This document shows positions 1 through 6,531 of a DNA stretch of 14,567 bases, one piece after another. The stretch covers positions 1 through 14,567 of the forward strand of contig JBBSET010000071.1 of NCBI GenBank assembly GCA_038239485.1, written 5' to 3'. Position 1 is the first letter of the stretch; every line of letters starts with the position of its first letter. Position numbers and translations under genes: made by a program. The DNA comes from DASQEH01 sp038239485 (lineage in GTDB: Bacteria; Actinomycetota; Actinomycetes; Propionibacteriales; Nocardioidaceae). Below the pieces are notes generated by a model. That model had not been told where the DNA came from and made no database searches. It saw nothing but the letters and a program-made list of their open reading frames with translations.

Positions 1-161
1 CGGCGCCCGCCATCGGGCCGGGCACACGCACCGGCCACTACCGGGTGGGTCTCGAGGAGCCGATCGGCGAGTGGATCAGCGCCGAGGACTACGCCGTTGC
101 GCTCGTCGACGAGATCGAGGTGCGCCGCTACCACCGAACCCGGATCAACGTCGCGCAGTAG
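1..161 (+). CDS. NAD(P)-dependent oxidoreductase, C-terminal end (partial)
   Basis: The reading frame is open at the window edge and ends with TAG at 159-161, giving the last 52 residues of a protein. The tail has a Gly-His-Tyr-Arg-Val-Gly stretch, then Ile-Ser-Ala-Glu-Asp-Tyr-Ala-Val-Ala-Leu-Val-Asp-Glu-Ile-Glu and a basic end (RRYHRTRINVAQ). From memory, this resembles the C-terminus of the SDR-like NAD(P)-binding family COG2910 (NmrA/YwnB-like putative reductases), where an 'I-S-x-E-D-Y/F-A-x-A-L-V-D-E' helix precedes the end. The Rossmann nucleotide-binding part lies outside the window, so neither catalytic residues nor substrate can be judged. It could be another extended SDR/epimerase-type protein. 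Confidence 0.55.
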   Translation, partial: APAIGPGTRTGHYRVGLEEPIGEWISAEDYAVALVDEIEVRRYHRTRINVAQ

Positions 162-365
162 CCGCCGGGTCAGGCTGCGCCGCTTGGCCGGGCCGGGCCG
201 GGTGGCACGATCCAACTCCGGCGTCGCCGGGCCACATCGACATCGGATGCCTTGGGGCCGGCGCGACCTCTAGATTCGTACCCCGCAGACACAGCGGGCG
301 GACCCCCGGACGCCCTTGACCACTCGTTCGCGCCAGCTGTCGGCGGCGACGCCTACAGTGAGGCC
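162..365. other. Intergenic region with a 5-bp-period GC repeat
   Basis: About 200 bp lie between the oxidoreductase stop and the likely acetyltransferase start. A short tandem run with period 5 (GGCCG units) lies at 186-202. A long open frame from TTG at 252 continues into the acetyltransferase, but the stretch before 366 looks non-coding: it is Pro/Asp-rich and unlike a GNAT N-terminus. I see no convincing terminator and no RNA gene. Confidence 0.4.
354..359 (+). promoter_or_regulatory. Putative -10 element, leaderless acetyltransferase transcript
   Basis: TACAGT fits the actinobacterial TANNNT -10 consensus and ends 6 nt before the GTG at 366. Transcription would then begin at or next to the first base of the start codon, giving a leaderless mRNA. 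No good -35 hexamer is visible 17-18 nt upstream, so this rests on spacing alone. Confidence 0.35.
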
Positions 366-1172
366 GTGCGCGTGAGATCTCTTGGGTATCAGACCGACCT
401 GGCTCTGCTGCGCCTCGGCGGAAGCGAGATCGAGGACCGCGGCGACCATCTGGTGGTGCGCAGCCCCCACAACCCGACGTTCTGGTGGGGGAACTTCCTG
501 CTGCTGGACGCCGCGCCAACTGCTGACAAGACCGACCAATGGCTCGCAAGATTCGCGGAGACCTTCCCCGGCGCCGCCCATGTCGCGCTCGGGTTCGACG
601 GGGTCGACGGTTCGCTGTCGGACCTCGCCGGCTTCACGGCGGCCGGTCTGAGCGTCGAGGGCCAGACCGTGATGACCGCCCAGAGCGTGCATGAGCCGCC
701 GCACCCGAACCGCGAGGCGACCTACCGCCCGCTCGACAGTGACGACGACTGGACCCAGGCCGTCGACCTACGCGTCGCCTGCTACGGCGACGGCGCGGGG
801 GTCGGTCGGGACCGCGAGTTCGCCGAGGCCCGGGCGACGACCATGCGCGCCCTGACCGACGCCGGACACGGTGGCTGGTTCGGCGCCTTCCTGGGCGGGC
901 GGCTGGTCACCTCGATGGGCCTGTTCAGGACTTCGACGGGACTGGCACGCTTCCAGTCCGTCGAGACCCATCCCGCCATGCGTGGCCGTGGGCTGGCCGG
1001 CACACTGGTGCGCTACGTCAGCTCGTACGGGCTTAGCGAGCTCCAGGCGCACACGCTGGTCATGGTCGCCGATCCCGAATACTCGGCGATCCGGCTGTAC
1101 CGCTCGCTCGGCTTCGCCGACACCGAGACCCAGCTGCAGGCCGAACGACCACCGGCGTCCGGGGAGGGCTGA
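366..1172 (+). CDS. GNAT family N-acetyltransferase
   Basis: This is a 268-residue protein if translation starts at GTG 366. GTG 372 is equally possible, and a longer frame opens at TTG 252. The N-terminal half (roughly residues 1-125, with GDHLVVRSPHNPTFWWGNFLL) is a domain found ahead of the acetyltransferase fold in some actinobacterial GNATs. The C-terminal half carries the GNAT core: a strand with GGWFGAFLGGRLVTSMGLF, then motif A as VETHPAMRGRGLAGTLV, whose R-G-R-G-L-A loop binds the acetyl-CoA pyrophosphate, and motif B as YSAIRLYRSLGF. The family transfers acetyl from acetyl-CoA to an amine; the acceptor cannot be predicted here. The protein should be cytoplasmic. The gene stands alone on its strand and converges on the ATPase gene, with 9 nt between stop codons. 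Confidence 0.85.
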   Translation: MRVRSLGYQTDLALLRLGGSEIEDRGDHLVVRSPHNPTFWWGNFLLLDAAPTADKTDQWLARFAETFPGAAHVALGFDGVDGSLSDLAGFTAAGLSVEGQTVMTAQSVHEPPHPNREATYRPLDSDDDWTQAVDLRVACYGDGAGVGRDREFAEARATTMRALTDAGHGGWFGAFLGGRLVTSMGLFRTSTGLARFQSVETHPAMRGRGLAGTLVRYVSSYGLSELQAHTLVMVADPEYSAIRLYRSLGFADTETQLQAERPPASGEG

Positions 1173-1181
1173 GACCGCGCC

Positions 1182-2372
1182 TCACGCCATGGCGGGAGGC
1201 CGGACGTCGCCGCGAAGCGATACCCAGCGGGCGAACAGTGGGTCGATGAAGCGCCAGTCGGCGGACCCTGCGCCGGGTGACTCGACCGTCATCCTGTGGA
1301 CGTGCTGGCCTTCGCGGCCGAGCTCACGCAGTGCCGACTGGAGGGCTGCTCGGGTCAGCCCGGACCGCTCCGTGGCCCGGGAGCCGGTAGGGCGGATGCC
1401 GTCGGCGAGGGATGCGAGCACGGCCTTCTTGCCGGCGCTCAGCGAGTCCCAGATCGCCTGGTGCGCCTCCGTCGTCTGGCGCAAGGCGATCGCGAAGATC
1501 TCGTCTGCGAGCGCCAGTCCCTCCGACAGCGGCGCTTCGTTGGTGCCAACCTCGACAGTGCGACGATCGAGCTCACGGTGGAGCAGGTGCGCGAGCAGCA
1601 TCGTGCGCTGCGGGTGGCCCGCGGCGGCGACGACGAGCGGACCGAGAGCCTCCCCGGGATCCGCCCCGAGCTCGATGAATCGCTCGGCGAGCTCCACCAG
1701 GACGTCATCGAGCGGCAACGGCCCCAGCTCCAACGGCTCGGCCTGACCATAGAGCGGTCGCTCCTTGTCGGTGAAGAGCCTGCGCATGAGCGAAGGCTGG
1801 GAGCCGGCGTACACGTATGTCGCCGCGTCGCCGTGGTACTGCACGTGCGAGCGCAGCAGGCCGTCGAGCGTCGCCCCCGCGCTGAGCAGGTCCTGGAACT
1901 CATCGAAGACCACCAGCGTGGGCTGGGCGTCACGCTCGTAGAGCCGCAGGGGGAGGTCGAGCAGCTCCGCCGCCGCCGTGAGCACCGAGTCCTGGCTCGG
2001 CTGCTGCTGACGCGGTCCGAGGCTGATGCCGATACCGGAGGTGGTCAGCGACAGTCCGAGCCTTGCTCCCAACGACTCCAGATGCGAGCGGACGAAGTGA
2101 TTGTTGATCCGGCCGTACCCGGTGGCGATCCGGGCGCAGACCTCGGCCAGGTTCGTGACGCCGTAGAAGTCCACGTGGACGGTATGCCAGCCGACCGCGC
2201 TCAGGTTCGCCGCGTGGGCCAGCAACAGCGACGTCTTGCCGTACCGGCGCGGGCCGGCGAGGCGGACATGCGCCCCGTCCGCGGCGGCGAGGTGGAGCCG
2301 ATGCAGCTCGTCGCGGCGATCGATGAGAGCCTCACTCGAGACTGGCGTCTCGAACGGGAACGCGCGCAGCAT
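1182..2372 (-). CDS. AAA/STAND-like P-loop ATPase with C-terminal winged-helix region
   Basis: The protein has 396 residues. A P-loop GPRRYGKTS lies at about 40-48 (Lys46, Thr47), Walker B VVFDEF at 154-159 (Asp157, Glu158), and a sensor-1-like strand YVYAGSQPSLMRR at 186-198. A PLYGQAEPLELGPL segment follows at about 206-219. This order is typical of the ATPase family called 'archaeal ATPase' (PF01637) in the MNS/STAND group. The last ~90 residues look helical and end in a probable winged-helix module (GLTRAALQSALRELGREG, then WRFIDPLFARWV), as in related proteins that switch on ATP binding. Function and partner are unknown. No signal peptide or membrane segment is seen. ATG 2372 is chosen because the protein begins just before the conserved region and a good promoter ends 6 nt upstream. 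The gene lies 59 nt downstream of the membrane-protein gene on the same strand. Confidence 0.8.
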   Translation of the reverse strand: MLRAFPFETPVSSEALIDRRDELHRLHLAAADGAHVRLAGPRRYGKTSLLLAHAANLSAVGWHTVHVDFYGVTNLAEVCARIATGYGRINNHFVRSHLESLGARLGLSLTTSGIGISLGPRQQQPSQDSVLTAAAELLDLPLRLYERDAQPTLVVFDEFQDLLSAGATLDGLLRSHVQYHGDAATYVYAGSQPSLMRRLFTDKERPLYGQAEPLELGPLPLDDVLVELAERFIELGADPGEALGPLVVAAAGHPQRTMLLAHLLHRELDRRTVEVGTNEAPLSEGLALADEIFAIALRQTTEAHQAIWDSLSAGKKAVLASLADGIRPTGSRATERSGLTRAALQSALRELGREGQHVHRMTVESPGAGSADWRFIDPLFARWVSLRGDVRPPAMA

Positions 2373-2378
2373 TCATTC

Positions 2379-2407
2379 ACCCTACCTGGCATGTATGCCC
2401 TTCTCAA
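2379..2407 (-). promoter_or_regulatory. Promoter for the ATPase gene, predicted leaderless
   Basis: Read on the minus strand, TTGAGA (2407-2402) is a 5/6 match to the -35 consensus TTGACA. After a 17-nt spacer comes TAGGGT (2384-2379), a TANNNT -10. Six more bases lead directly to the ATG at 2372, so the transcript would start on the initiation codon. This is the best-formed promoter in the window. It implies the ATPase can be transcribed independently of the upstream membrane-protein gene. Confidence 0.55.
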
Positions 2408-2416
2408 TACACGTAT
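2388..2416. promoter_or_regulatory. Pair of short AT-rich palindromes, candidate operator
   Basis: Two imperfect palindromes sit over the ATPase promoter. GGCAT-GT-ATGCC (2388-2399) lies inside the -35/-10 spacer, and ATAC-AC-GTAT (2407-2416) abuts the -35 box. GTATG also repeats at 2393, 2413 and 2422. Palindromes at this position could bind a dimeric repressor. Which protein would bind is unknown; this is inference from position and symmetry. Confidence 0.3.
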
Positions 2417-2431
2417 GTAGGGTATGGCCCA

Positions 2432-3157
2432 TCACGACAGGATTGAGGGCTCAGTCGCTGGGATACTCGTGGGCCAGTAGACCCGCAGTCGCCGCCCTTT
2501 GACATCGGCGGTGTTGGGAGAGGCCGAGGGTACGTGTATCACCGGTGGGGGTGGCGTGAAGGTTCGGGTGATTCTCGAGAGTGGCGGAGGCGGTACCGGC
2601 TGGTTGTGGAATATCACGGTTGTGATCCACAGTGCTATCGCCGCGATCCCCAGCATCAGCGCGTAGGCCGCGATGAAGGTCCATCGACCGGCGGCGGCGA
2701 GCCCACCCGGCCCTGGCAGCGGCCACAGCGCCCGGCGGTCCACTTCCCGGCGCCGGTACCAGTGACGGGTTCCACGGTCGTCGCCGACCAACCCTTGGTC
2801 GGCGAGTGCCACGCGGGCGAGAACCCGGTCGCACAGACCGAGCGCGTCGTCCCAGTCCTCGGGGGCGGCGAATGCGACCCAGGGCGAGACGGCGGCCGCC
2901 AGGTCCGCAGCGAGGATGCGAGCAGCTCCGTCGTCGACAGCCTCCTTAACGGCGCTGTCGAACCGGGCGCGACCGAAGGTACCCATCTGCGCAGCATCGG
3001 TCAGCGTGACCACGACGACCTGGTCGTCCACGAGCTGGCCGGCATAGACCACGCCCGCGTCGGTGGACGCCAGCCGGCCGTGGATCATCACGGCACCGAG
3101 CATGGGCGGGTCATGGCGTTCGAGCGGTCGAATCACGACGCGCGCGCTCTGGTCCAT
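2432..3157 (-). CDS. Single-pass membrane protein with a degenerate kinase N-lobe-like domain
   Basis: The start ATG 3157 has GGAGGG a few bases upstream; the frame opens earlier, but those residues look non-coding. The product is 241 residues. Residues ~18-100 line up by eye with the start of actinobacterial Ser/Thr kinases (LG-x-x-x-I-x-GRL, then GVVYAG, VVVVTLT, RARFDSAV, and AADLAAAVSPWVAF). The glycine-rich loop has become ASTDAG and the VAIK lysine position is hydrophobic, so no ATP-binding kinase is expected. There is no C-lobe, HRD or DFG motif. One membrane helix (about 159-183) follows, then a proline-rich tail (PVPPPPL, TPPPPVIHVP) predicted outside the cell. The layout copies membrane-anchored kinases with most of the kinase removed. 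It may share a message with the ATPase 59 nt downstream. The function is not known. Confidence 0.7.
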   Translation of the reverse strand: MDQSARVVIRPLERHDPPMLGAVMIHGRLASTDAGVVYAGQLVDDQVVVVTLTDAAQMGTFGRARFDSAVKEAVDDGAARILAADLAAAVSPWVAFAAPEDWDDALGLCDRVLARVALADQGLVGDDRGTRHWYRRREVDRRALWPLPGPGGLAAAGRWTFIAAYALMLGIAAIALWITTVIFHNQPVPPPPLSRITRTFTPPPPVIHVPSASPNTADVKGRRLRVYWPTSIPATEPSILS

Positions 3158-3424
3158 GTCCCTCCGCCCGCTTGCCTCGAGATCGCCCACTCTGGCAATG
3201 GGCCTGCATGCAGCACTTGTGAGCGTACGACGACCGGCGCCGATCTCGCGCCGGGCTCCTTGTGGCCACATCCTGGCCGTGAGCCCGGTCGCTGGCCGGA
3301 CCGGCACGGTCGCGCCAATGGGTGGTGCTGCTGTTGCGCATGAGGCACAATAGGAGGGAGTTCACGATCTGACTCGACTCGCAGCGCGCTGGGGAAGGCG
3401 ACCCTGCAGTCCCGAGGAGGATCG
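3158..3424. promoter_or_regulatory. Divergent promoter region between membrane protein and DUF3145 genes
   Basis: This 267-bp stretch separates two divergent genes, so it should hold promoters for both. Visible elements are a perfect 10-bp palindrome CTGCATGCAG (3204-3213), on the side of the membrane-protein gene, and CACAAT near 3346-3351, a possible -10 for the DUF3145 gene without a clear -35. GAGGAGG at 3414-3420 is the ribosome binding site of the rightward gene. I see no convincing small gene here. Confidence 0.35.
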
Positions 3425-3949
3425 ATGAACCCGATGAGTAAGGACACGTCTCACGTGGTCACACGCGGGGTGCTGTTCGTCCACGCGTCACCGTCGGCGC
3501 TGTGCCCGCACATCGAGTGGGCCGTCGGTGGTGTCCTCGGTATGCCTACAGACCTGTCCTGGACACCCCAGCCGGCGCGCAGCGGTACCTATCGGGCCGA
3601 GCTCTCCTGGACCGGGGGCGTCGGCACCGGAGCCAAGATCGCCTCGGCCCTTCGGGGCTGGCAACAGTTGCTGTTCGAGGTCACCGAGGAGTCGTCGCCG
3701 GTCAGCGAGGGCGCACGCTTCTCCTTCACCCCCGACCTCGGCATCTATCACGCCGTCACCGGGCTGCACGGCGACATCATGATTCCCGAGGACCGGTTGA
3801 AGGCCGCCGTGGCCAAGTCGCTGATCGGTGGCACGCCGCTGTTGGACGAGATCGACAAGCTCCTCGGCAAGGCCTGGGACGATGCGCTGGAGGCGTTCCG
3901 GCATGCCGGCGAGGGCGCGCCCGTCCGCTGGCTGCACCACGTGGTCTGA
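3425..3949 (+). CDS. DUF3145 domain protein
   Basis: The 174-residue protein matches, from memory, the actinobacteria-specific DUF3145 family. After a short leader, VVTRGVLFVHASPSALCPHIEWAVGGVLG is the family's conserved opening, followed by a W-T-PQP region, GWQQLLFEVTEE and the closing WDDALEAFRHAGEGAPVRWLHHVV. Length is close to the family norm (about 160-175). The family has no established biochemical role; no catalytic motif, signal peptide or membrane segment is seen, so it is probably cytoplasmic. ATG 3425 has GAGGAGG 4 nt upstream; ATG 3434 is an alternative. In Streptomyces a DUF3145 gene also lies beside the fabDHPF cluster, so linkage to fatty acid genes appears conserved. Here PPK2 separates it from accD. 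Confidence 0.85.
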   Translation: MNPMSKDTSHVVTRGVLFVHASPSALCPHIEWAVGGVLGMPTDLSWTPQPARSGTYRAELSWTGGVGTGAKIASALRGWQQLLFEVTEESSPVSEGARFSFTPDLGIYHAVTGLHGDIMIPEDRLKAAVAKSLIGGTPLLDEIDKLLGKAWDDALEAFRHAGEGAPVRWLHHVV

Positions 3950-4007
3950 CCTTCCCTCCACCGCGAAGGGCCGGCTCGGATGCGGGATGTCGTTTCGACT
4001 GGGAGAC

Positions 4008-4032
4008 TCACTCATCGATCTTGGAGGAGTGA
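4008..4032 (+). promoter_or_regulatory. Ribosome binding site of ppk2 inside a possible hairpin
   Basis: GGAGGAG (4023-4029) lies 6 nt before ATG 4036, a strong Shine-Dalgarno match that fixes the start. TCACTC (4008-4013) is complementary to GAGTGA (4027-4032), so a 6-bp stem with a 13-nt loop could partly hide the site. The stem is short and its effect is speculative. Confidence 0.4.
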
Positions 4033-4035
4033 CTG

Positions 4036-4974
4036 ATGTCTGACACCGCCACGAACGTCCCGGCCAAGAAGGCCTCGGCGAAGAAGGCTCCGGCGAAGAA
4101 GGCTCCGGCCAAGAAGGCCCCGGCCAAGCAGGCGCCGGCGACGAAAGCCCCGCCGAAGAAGGTGTTGGCGACGAAGGCGCTGTCGAAGAAGAAGCTAGCC
4201 AAGCTTGCCCAGAAGCAGGCCTACGAGAAAGAGATGGGCCGACTCCAGCGCGAGCTCGTGAAGCTCCAGGAGTGGGTGGTCCACAACAACCTCAAGCTGT
4301 GTGTGATCTTCGAGGGCCGTGACGCCGCCGGTAAGGGCGGCACCATCAAGCGCATCATGGACCAGACGAACCCACGTGTCGTGCGCGTCGTCGCGCTGCC
4401 GGCGCCGACCGAGCGGGAGCGGTCCCAGTGGTACTTCCAGCGCTATGTCGTCCAGCTGCCGGCCGCCGGCGAGATCGTCCTGCTCGACCGCAGCTGGTAC
4501 AACCGGGCCGGCGTCGAGCATGTGATGGGATTCTGCACCGATGCGGAGTACAACGAGTTCCTCCGGAGCGTGCCGGAGTTCGAGGACATGCTGATCCGCT
4601 CCGGCATCGTGCTGGTCAAGTACTGGTTCTCGGTCAGCGACGACGAGCAGGAGCGGCGGTTCCAGGAGCGGATCAACAACACGCGCAAACGCTGGAAGCT
4701 CAGCCCGATGGATTTGCAGTCTCGGGCACGATGGGTCGACTACTCCAGGGCGAAGGACGAGATGTTCGTGCACACGGACACGGACTCGTCGCCGTGGTGG
4801 GTCGTCCAGGCGGACGAGAAGGAGAAGGCGCGACTCAACTGCATCAGCCACCTACTGGCCGTGATCCCCTACGAGGACCTCACATCCGCACCGCTCGCGT
4901 TGCCCGAGCGACAGCAGGACGATTATGTGCGACCGCCGGAAAGCACCCAGCGATTCGTGCCGCAGCTGTACTAG
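4036..4974 (+). CDS. ppk2: Polyphosphate kinase 2 (PPK2) with Lys/Ala/Pro-rich N-terminal tail
   Basis: The 312-residue protein has a PPK2 core from about residue 60. Walker A is FEGRDAAGKGG (92-102, Lys100), Walker B is LLDRSWYNRAG (149-159, Asp151), and the lid region holds RINNTRKRWKLSPMDLQSR. The end has the family's WWVVQADEKEKARLNCI. PPK2 enzymes transfer phosphate between polyphosphate and nucleotides; a single-domain core of this size favours the class that phosphorylates nucleoside diphosphates, or makes polyP in reverse, though class cannot be fixed by eye. The first ~55 residues are unusual: repeats of PAKKA resembling the tail of histone H1 or AlgP, likely to bind nucleic acid or polyphosphate. 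The gene follows DUF3145 by 86 nt on the same strand and converges on accD. Confidence 0.93.
   Translation: MSDTATNVPAKKASAKKAPAKKAPAKKAPAKQAPATKAPPKKVLATKALSKKKLAKLAQKQAYEKEMGRLQRELVKLQEWVVHNNLKLCVIFEGRDAAGKGGTIKRIMDQTNPRVVRVVALPAPTERERSQWYFQRYVVQLPAAGEIVLLDRSWYNRAGVEHVMGFCTDAEYNEFLRSVPEFEDMLIRSGIVLVKYWFSVSDDEQERRFQERINNTRKRWKLSPMDLQSRARWVDYSRAKDEMFVHTDTDSSPWWVVQADEKEKARLNCISHLLAVIPYEDLTSAPLALPERQQDDYVRPPESTQRFVPQLY
4060..4164 (+). repeat. 15-bp tandem repeat encoding PAKKA units
   Basis: Seven in-frame 15-bp units encode PAKKA, SAKKA, PAKKA, PAKKA, PAKQA, PATKA and PPKKV (residues 9-43 of PPK2). Two weaker units (LATKA, LSKKK) follow. Third-codon differences between units (AAG fixed; GCT/GCC/GCG varied) show the repeat is not freshly duplicated. 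Copy number could vary between strains by slippage without breaking the frame. Confidence 0.85.
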
Positions 4975-5016
4975 CCAGCCCACTGCAGCAGGCGGGCCTG
5001 CCCTGCTGGCGGCTAG
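4971..5016. terminator. Inverted repeat between ppk2 and accD, candidate bidirectional terminator
   Basis: CTAGCC (4971-4976) pairs with GGCTAG (5011-5016), and CAGCAGG (4986-4992) pairs with CCTGCTG (5002-5008) around a 9-nt loop. GCCAGC/GCTGGC (4974-4979/5005-5010) offers an alternative pairing. The outer arms contain the stop codons of both convergent genes. There is no T-tract, as is common for actinobacterial terminators, so it may act on both strands. Confidence 0.5.
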
Positions 5017-6524
5017 AGGGGGATGTTGCCGTGCTGACCGCGGGCGCCCGTGTCGGCGGCCGCCAGCGCCTTGGCCAACGCTGAGCGGGTCACCGACGGT
5101 TCGACGATCTCATCCACGACGCCGATCTCGACCGCCTTCTCGACCCCACCGGCGATCAACTCGTGCTCCGCGGCCAGTCCAGCCTCAACCGCCGGGCGGA
5201 GGTCCGGGTCGACGGCGGAGATCTTGCGCCGGTGCAGGATACGGATAGCGGCGACGGCGCCCATGACGGCGACCTCGGCGCCAGGCCACGCGAAGACCCG
5301 GGTCGCACCGAGCGAGCGGGCGTTCATGGCGATGTAGGCGCCGCCGTACGCCTTGCGCGTCACCAGCGTGACCCGTGGGACGCCAGCCTCACCGAAGGCG
5401 TGCAGGAGCTTGGCCCCGCGACGGACCACACCGTCCCACTCCTGGCCGACGCCGGGCAGGTATCCGGGGACGTCGACGACGACGATGAGGGGCACGCCGT
5501 ACGCGTCGCACATCCGCACGAACCGGGCCGCCTTCTCTGCCGACGGTGAGTCCAGGCAGCCACCCAGGCGCAGCGGGTTGTTGGCGATGACACCGACGGT
5601 CCGGCCGCCGAACCGGCCCAGCTCGGTGACGATGTTGGGCGCCCACCGCTGATGCAGCTCGACACCCGACGCCGGGTCGAGCAGCGCTGTGACGAACGGG
5701 TGCACGTCGTACGCCCGCTTCTTCGACTCGGGCATCTGCAAGGACAGATCCATGTCGTCGACCGCGACGACATCCAGGACGCGCTGGTCGCCGAGCAGCG
5801 CGACCAGCCGGCGGCCCTGCAGAAGAGCCTCGGCCTCGGAGTCCGCGAGCACATGAACGACCCCCGAGCGGCGACCGTGCGGCTCCGGCCCCCCGAGACG
5901 CAGCATGTCGACGTCCTCCCCGGTCACCGAGCGCACCACGTCCGGGCCGGTCACGAAGATGCGCCCTTCCGGACCCAGGATGACGACGTCCGTCAGGGCC
6001 GGACCGTATGCGGCCCCACCGGCCGCGGGCCCGAGCACCACCGAGATCTGCGGGATCTTGCCCGAGGCCCGGGTCATCGCATAGAAGATCAGGCCGACGG
6101 CATGCAGCGACAGCACACCCTCCGCGAGCCTGGCGCCCCCGGAGTGCCACAGCCCGACGATGGGAGCCTGGTCCGCCATGGCGCGCTCGTACGCCTTCAC
6201 CACGACCTTGCAGCCCTGGTCGCCCATCGCACCGCCCATGATTGTGGCGTCCGAGCAGAAGGCGACGGTGTGAACGCCGTCGACGGTGCCGACCCCCGAC
6301 AGCATGCCGCTGTCGTCGTCGTCGCTGATCAGCTCGAGGGTGCCCTCGTCGAAGAAGGCAGCGAGCCGTTTGTTGGGGTTGCGCGGGTCGAGTTCGCGCG
6401 GCACCTTCTCCCGCGGTGCTGAGGGGCCTGGAGCCGCCGAGCCCGGTGCCGCAGCCTGCGGCGCTTGAGCCGGCACGCCCCCCGTGCTGACGGCGACGGA
6501 CGGGTTGTCGGACTGGACGGTCAT
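5013..6524 (-). CDS. accD: Acyl-CoA (acetyl/propionyl-CoA) carboxylase carboxyltransferase beta subunit
   Basis: The 503-residue protein moves carboxyl from carboxybiotin to acyl-CoA; in this operon the likely job is malonyl-CoA supply. An Ala/Pro/Gly-rich linker covers residues ~12-37, then comes the carboxyltransferase core starting REKVPRELDPRNPNKRLAAF. The CoA-side oxyanion loop is GPAAGGAAYGPAL (165-177) and the biotin-side loop is RKAYGGAYIAMN (390-401). The C-terminus HGNIPL is a hallmark of actinobacterial AccD/PccB proteins. Mycobacterial AccD6 sits at the equivalent place. ATG 6524 is chosen over earlier in-frame starts because GAGGTG precedes it and fabF ends 7 nt upstream. The biotin carboxylase/BCCP alpha subunit is not in the window and must be elsewhere. 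Substrate preference (acetyl versus propionyl) cannot be told by eye. Confidence 0.92.
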   Translation of the reverse strand: MTVQSDNPSVAVSTGGVPAQAPQAAAPGSAAPGPSAPREKVPRELDPRNPNKRLAAFFDEGTLELISDDDDSGMLSGVGTVDGVHTVAFCSDATIMGGAMGDQGCKVVVKAYERAMADQAPIVGLWHSGGARLAEGVLSLHAVGLIFYAMTRASGKIPQISVVLGPAAGGAAYGPALTDVVILGPEGRIFVTGPDVVRSVTGEDVDMLRLGGPEPHGRRSGVVHVLADSEAEALLQGRRLVALLGDQRVLDVVAVDDMDLSLQMPESKKRAYDVHPFVTALLDPASGVELHQRWAPNIVTELGRFGGRTVGVIANNPLRLGGCLDSPSAEKAARFVRMCDAYGVPLIVVVDVPGYLPGVGQEWDGVVRRGAKLLHAFGEAGVPRVTLVTRKAYGGAYIAMNARSLGATRVFAWPGAEVAVMGAVAAIRILHRRKISAVDPDLRPAVEAGLAAEHELIAGGVEKAVEIGVVDEIVEPSVTRSALAKALAAADTGARGQHGNIPL

Positions 6525-6531
6525 AGGCACC

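Noticed and set aside
252..365. N-terminal extension of the acetyltransferase from TTG 252
   Set aside because: The extra 38 residues are Pro/Ala/Asp-rich without family resemblance, no ribosome site precedes them, and a -10-like hexamer lies just before GTG 366.
1296..2420. 374-codon plus-strand open frame opposite the ATPase
   Set aside because: It is the mirror of the ATPase gene with Arg/Glu/Gly-rich sequence and no motifs; the minus strand has Walker A and B.
3204..3213. CTGCATGCAG perfect palindrome as an operator
   Set aside because: At 10 bp it is short enough to occur by chance, has no second copy nearby and does not sit on a recognisable promoter; mentioned only as part of the intergenic region.
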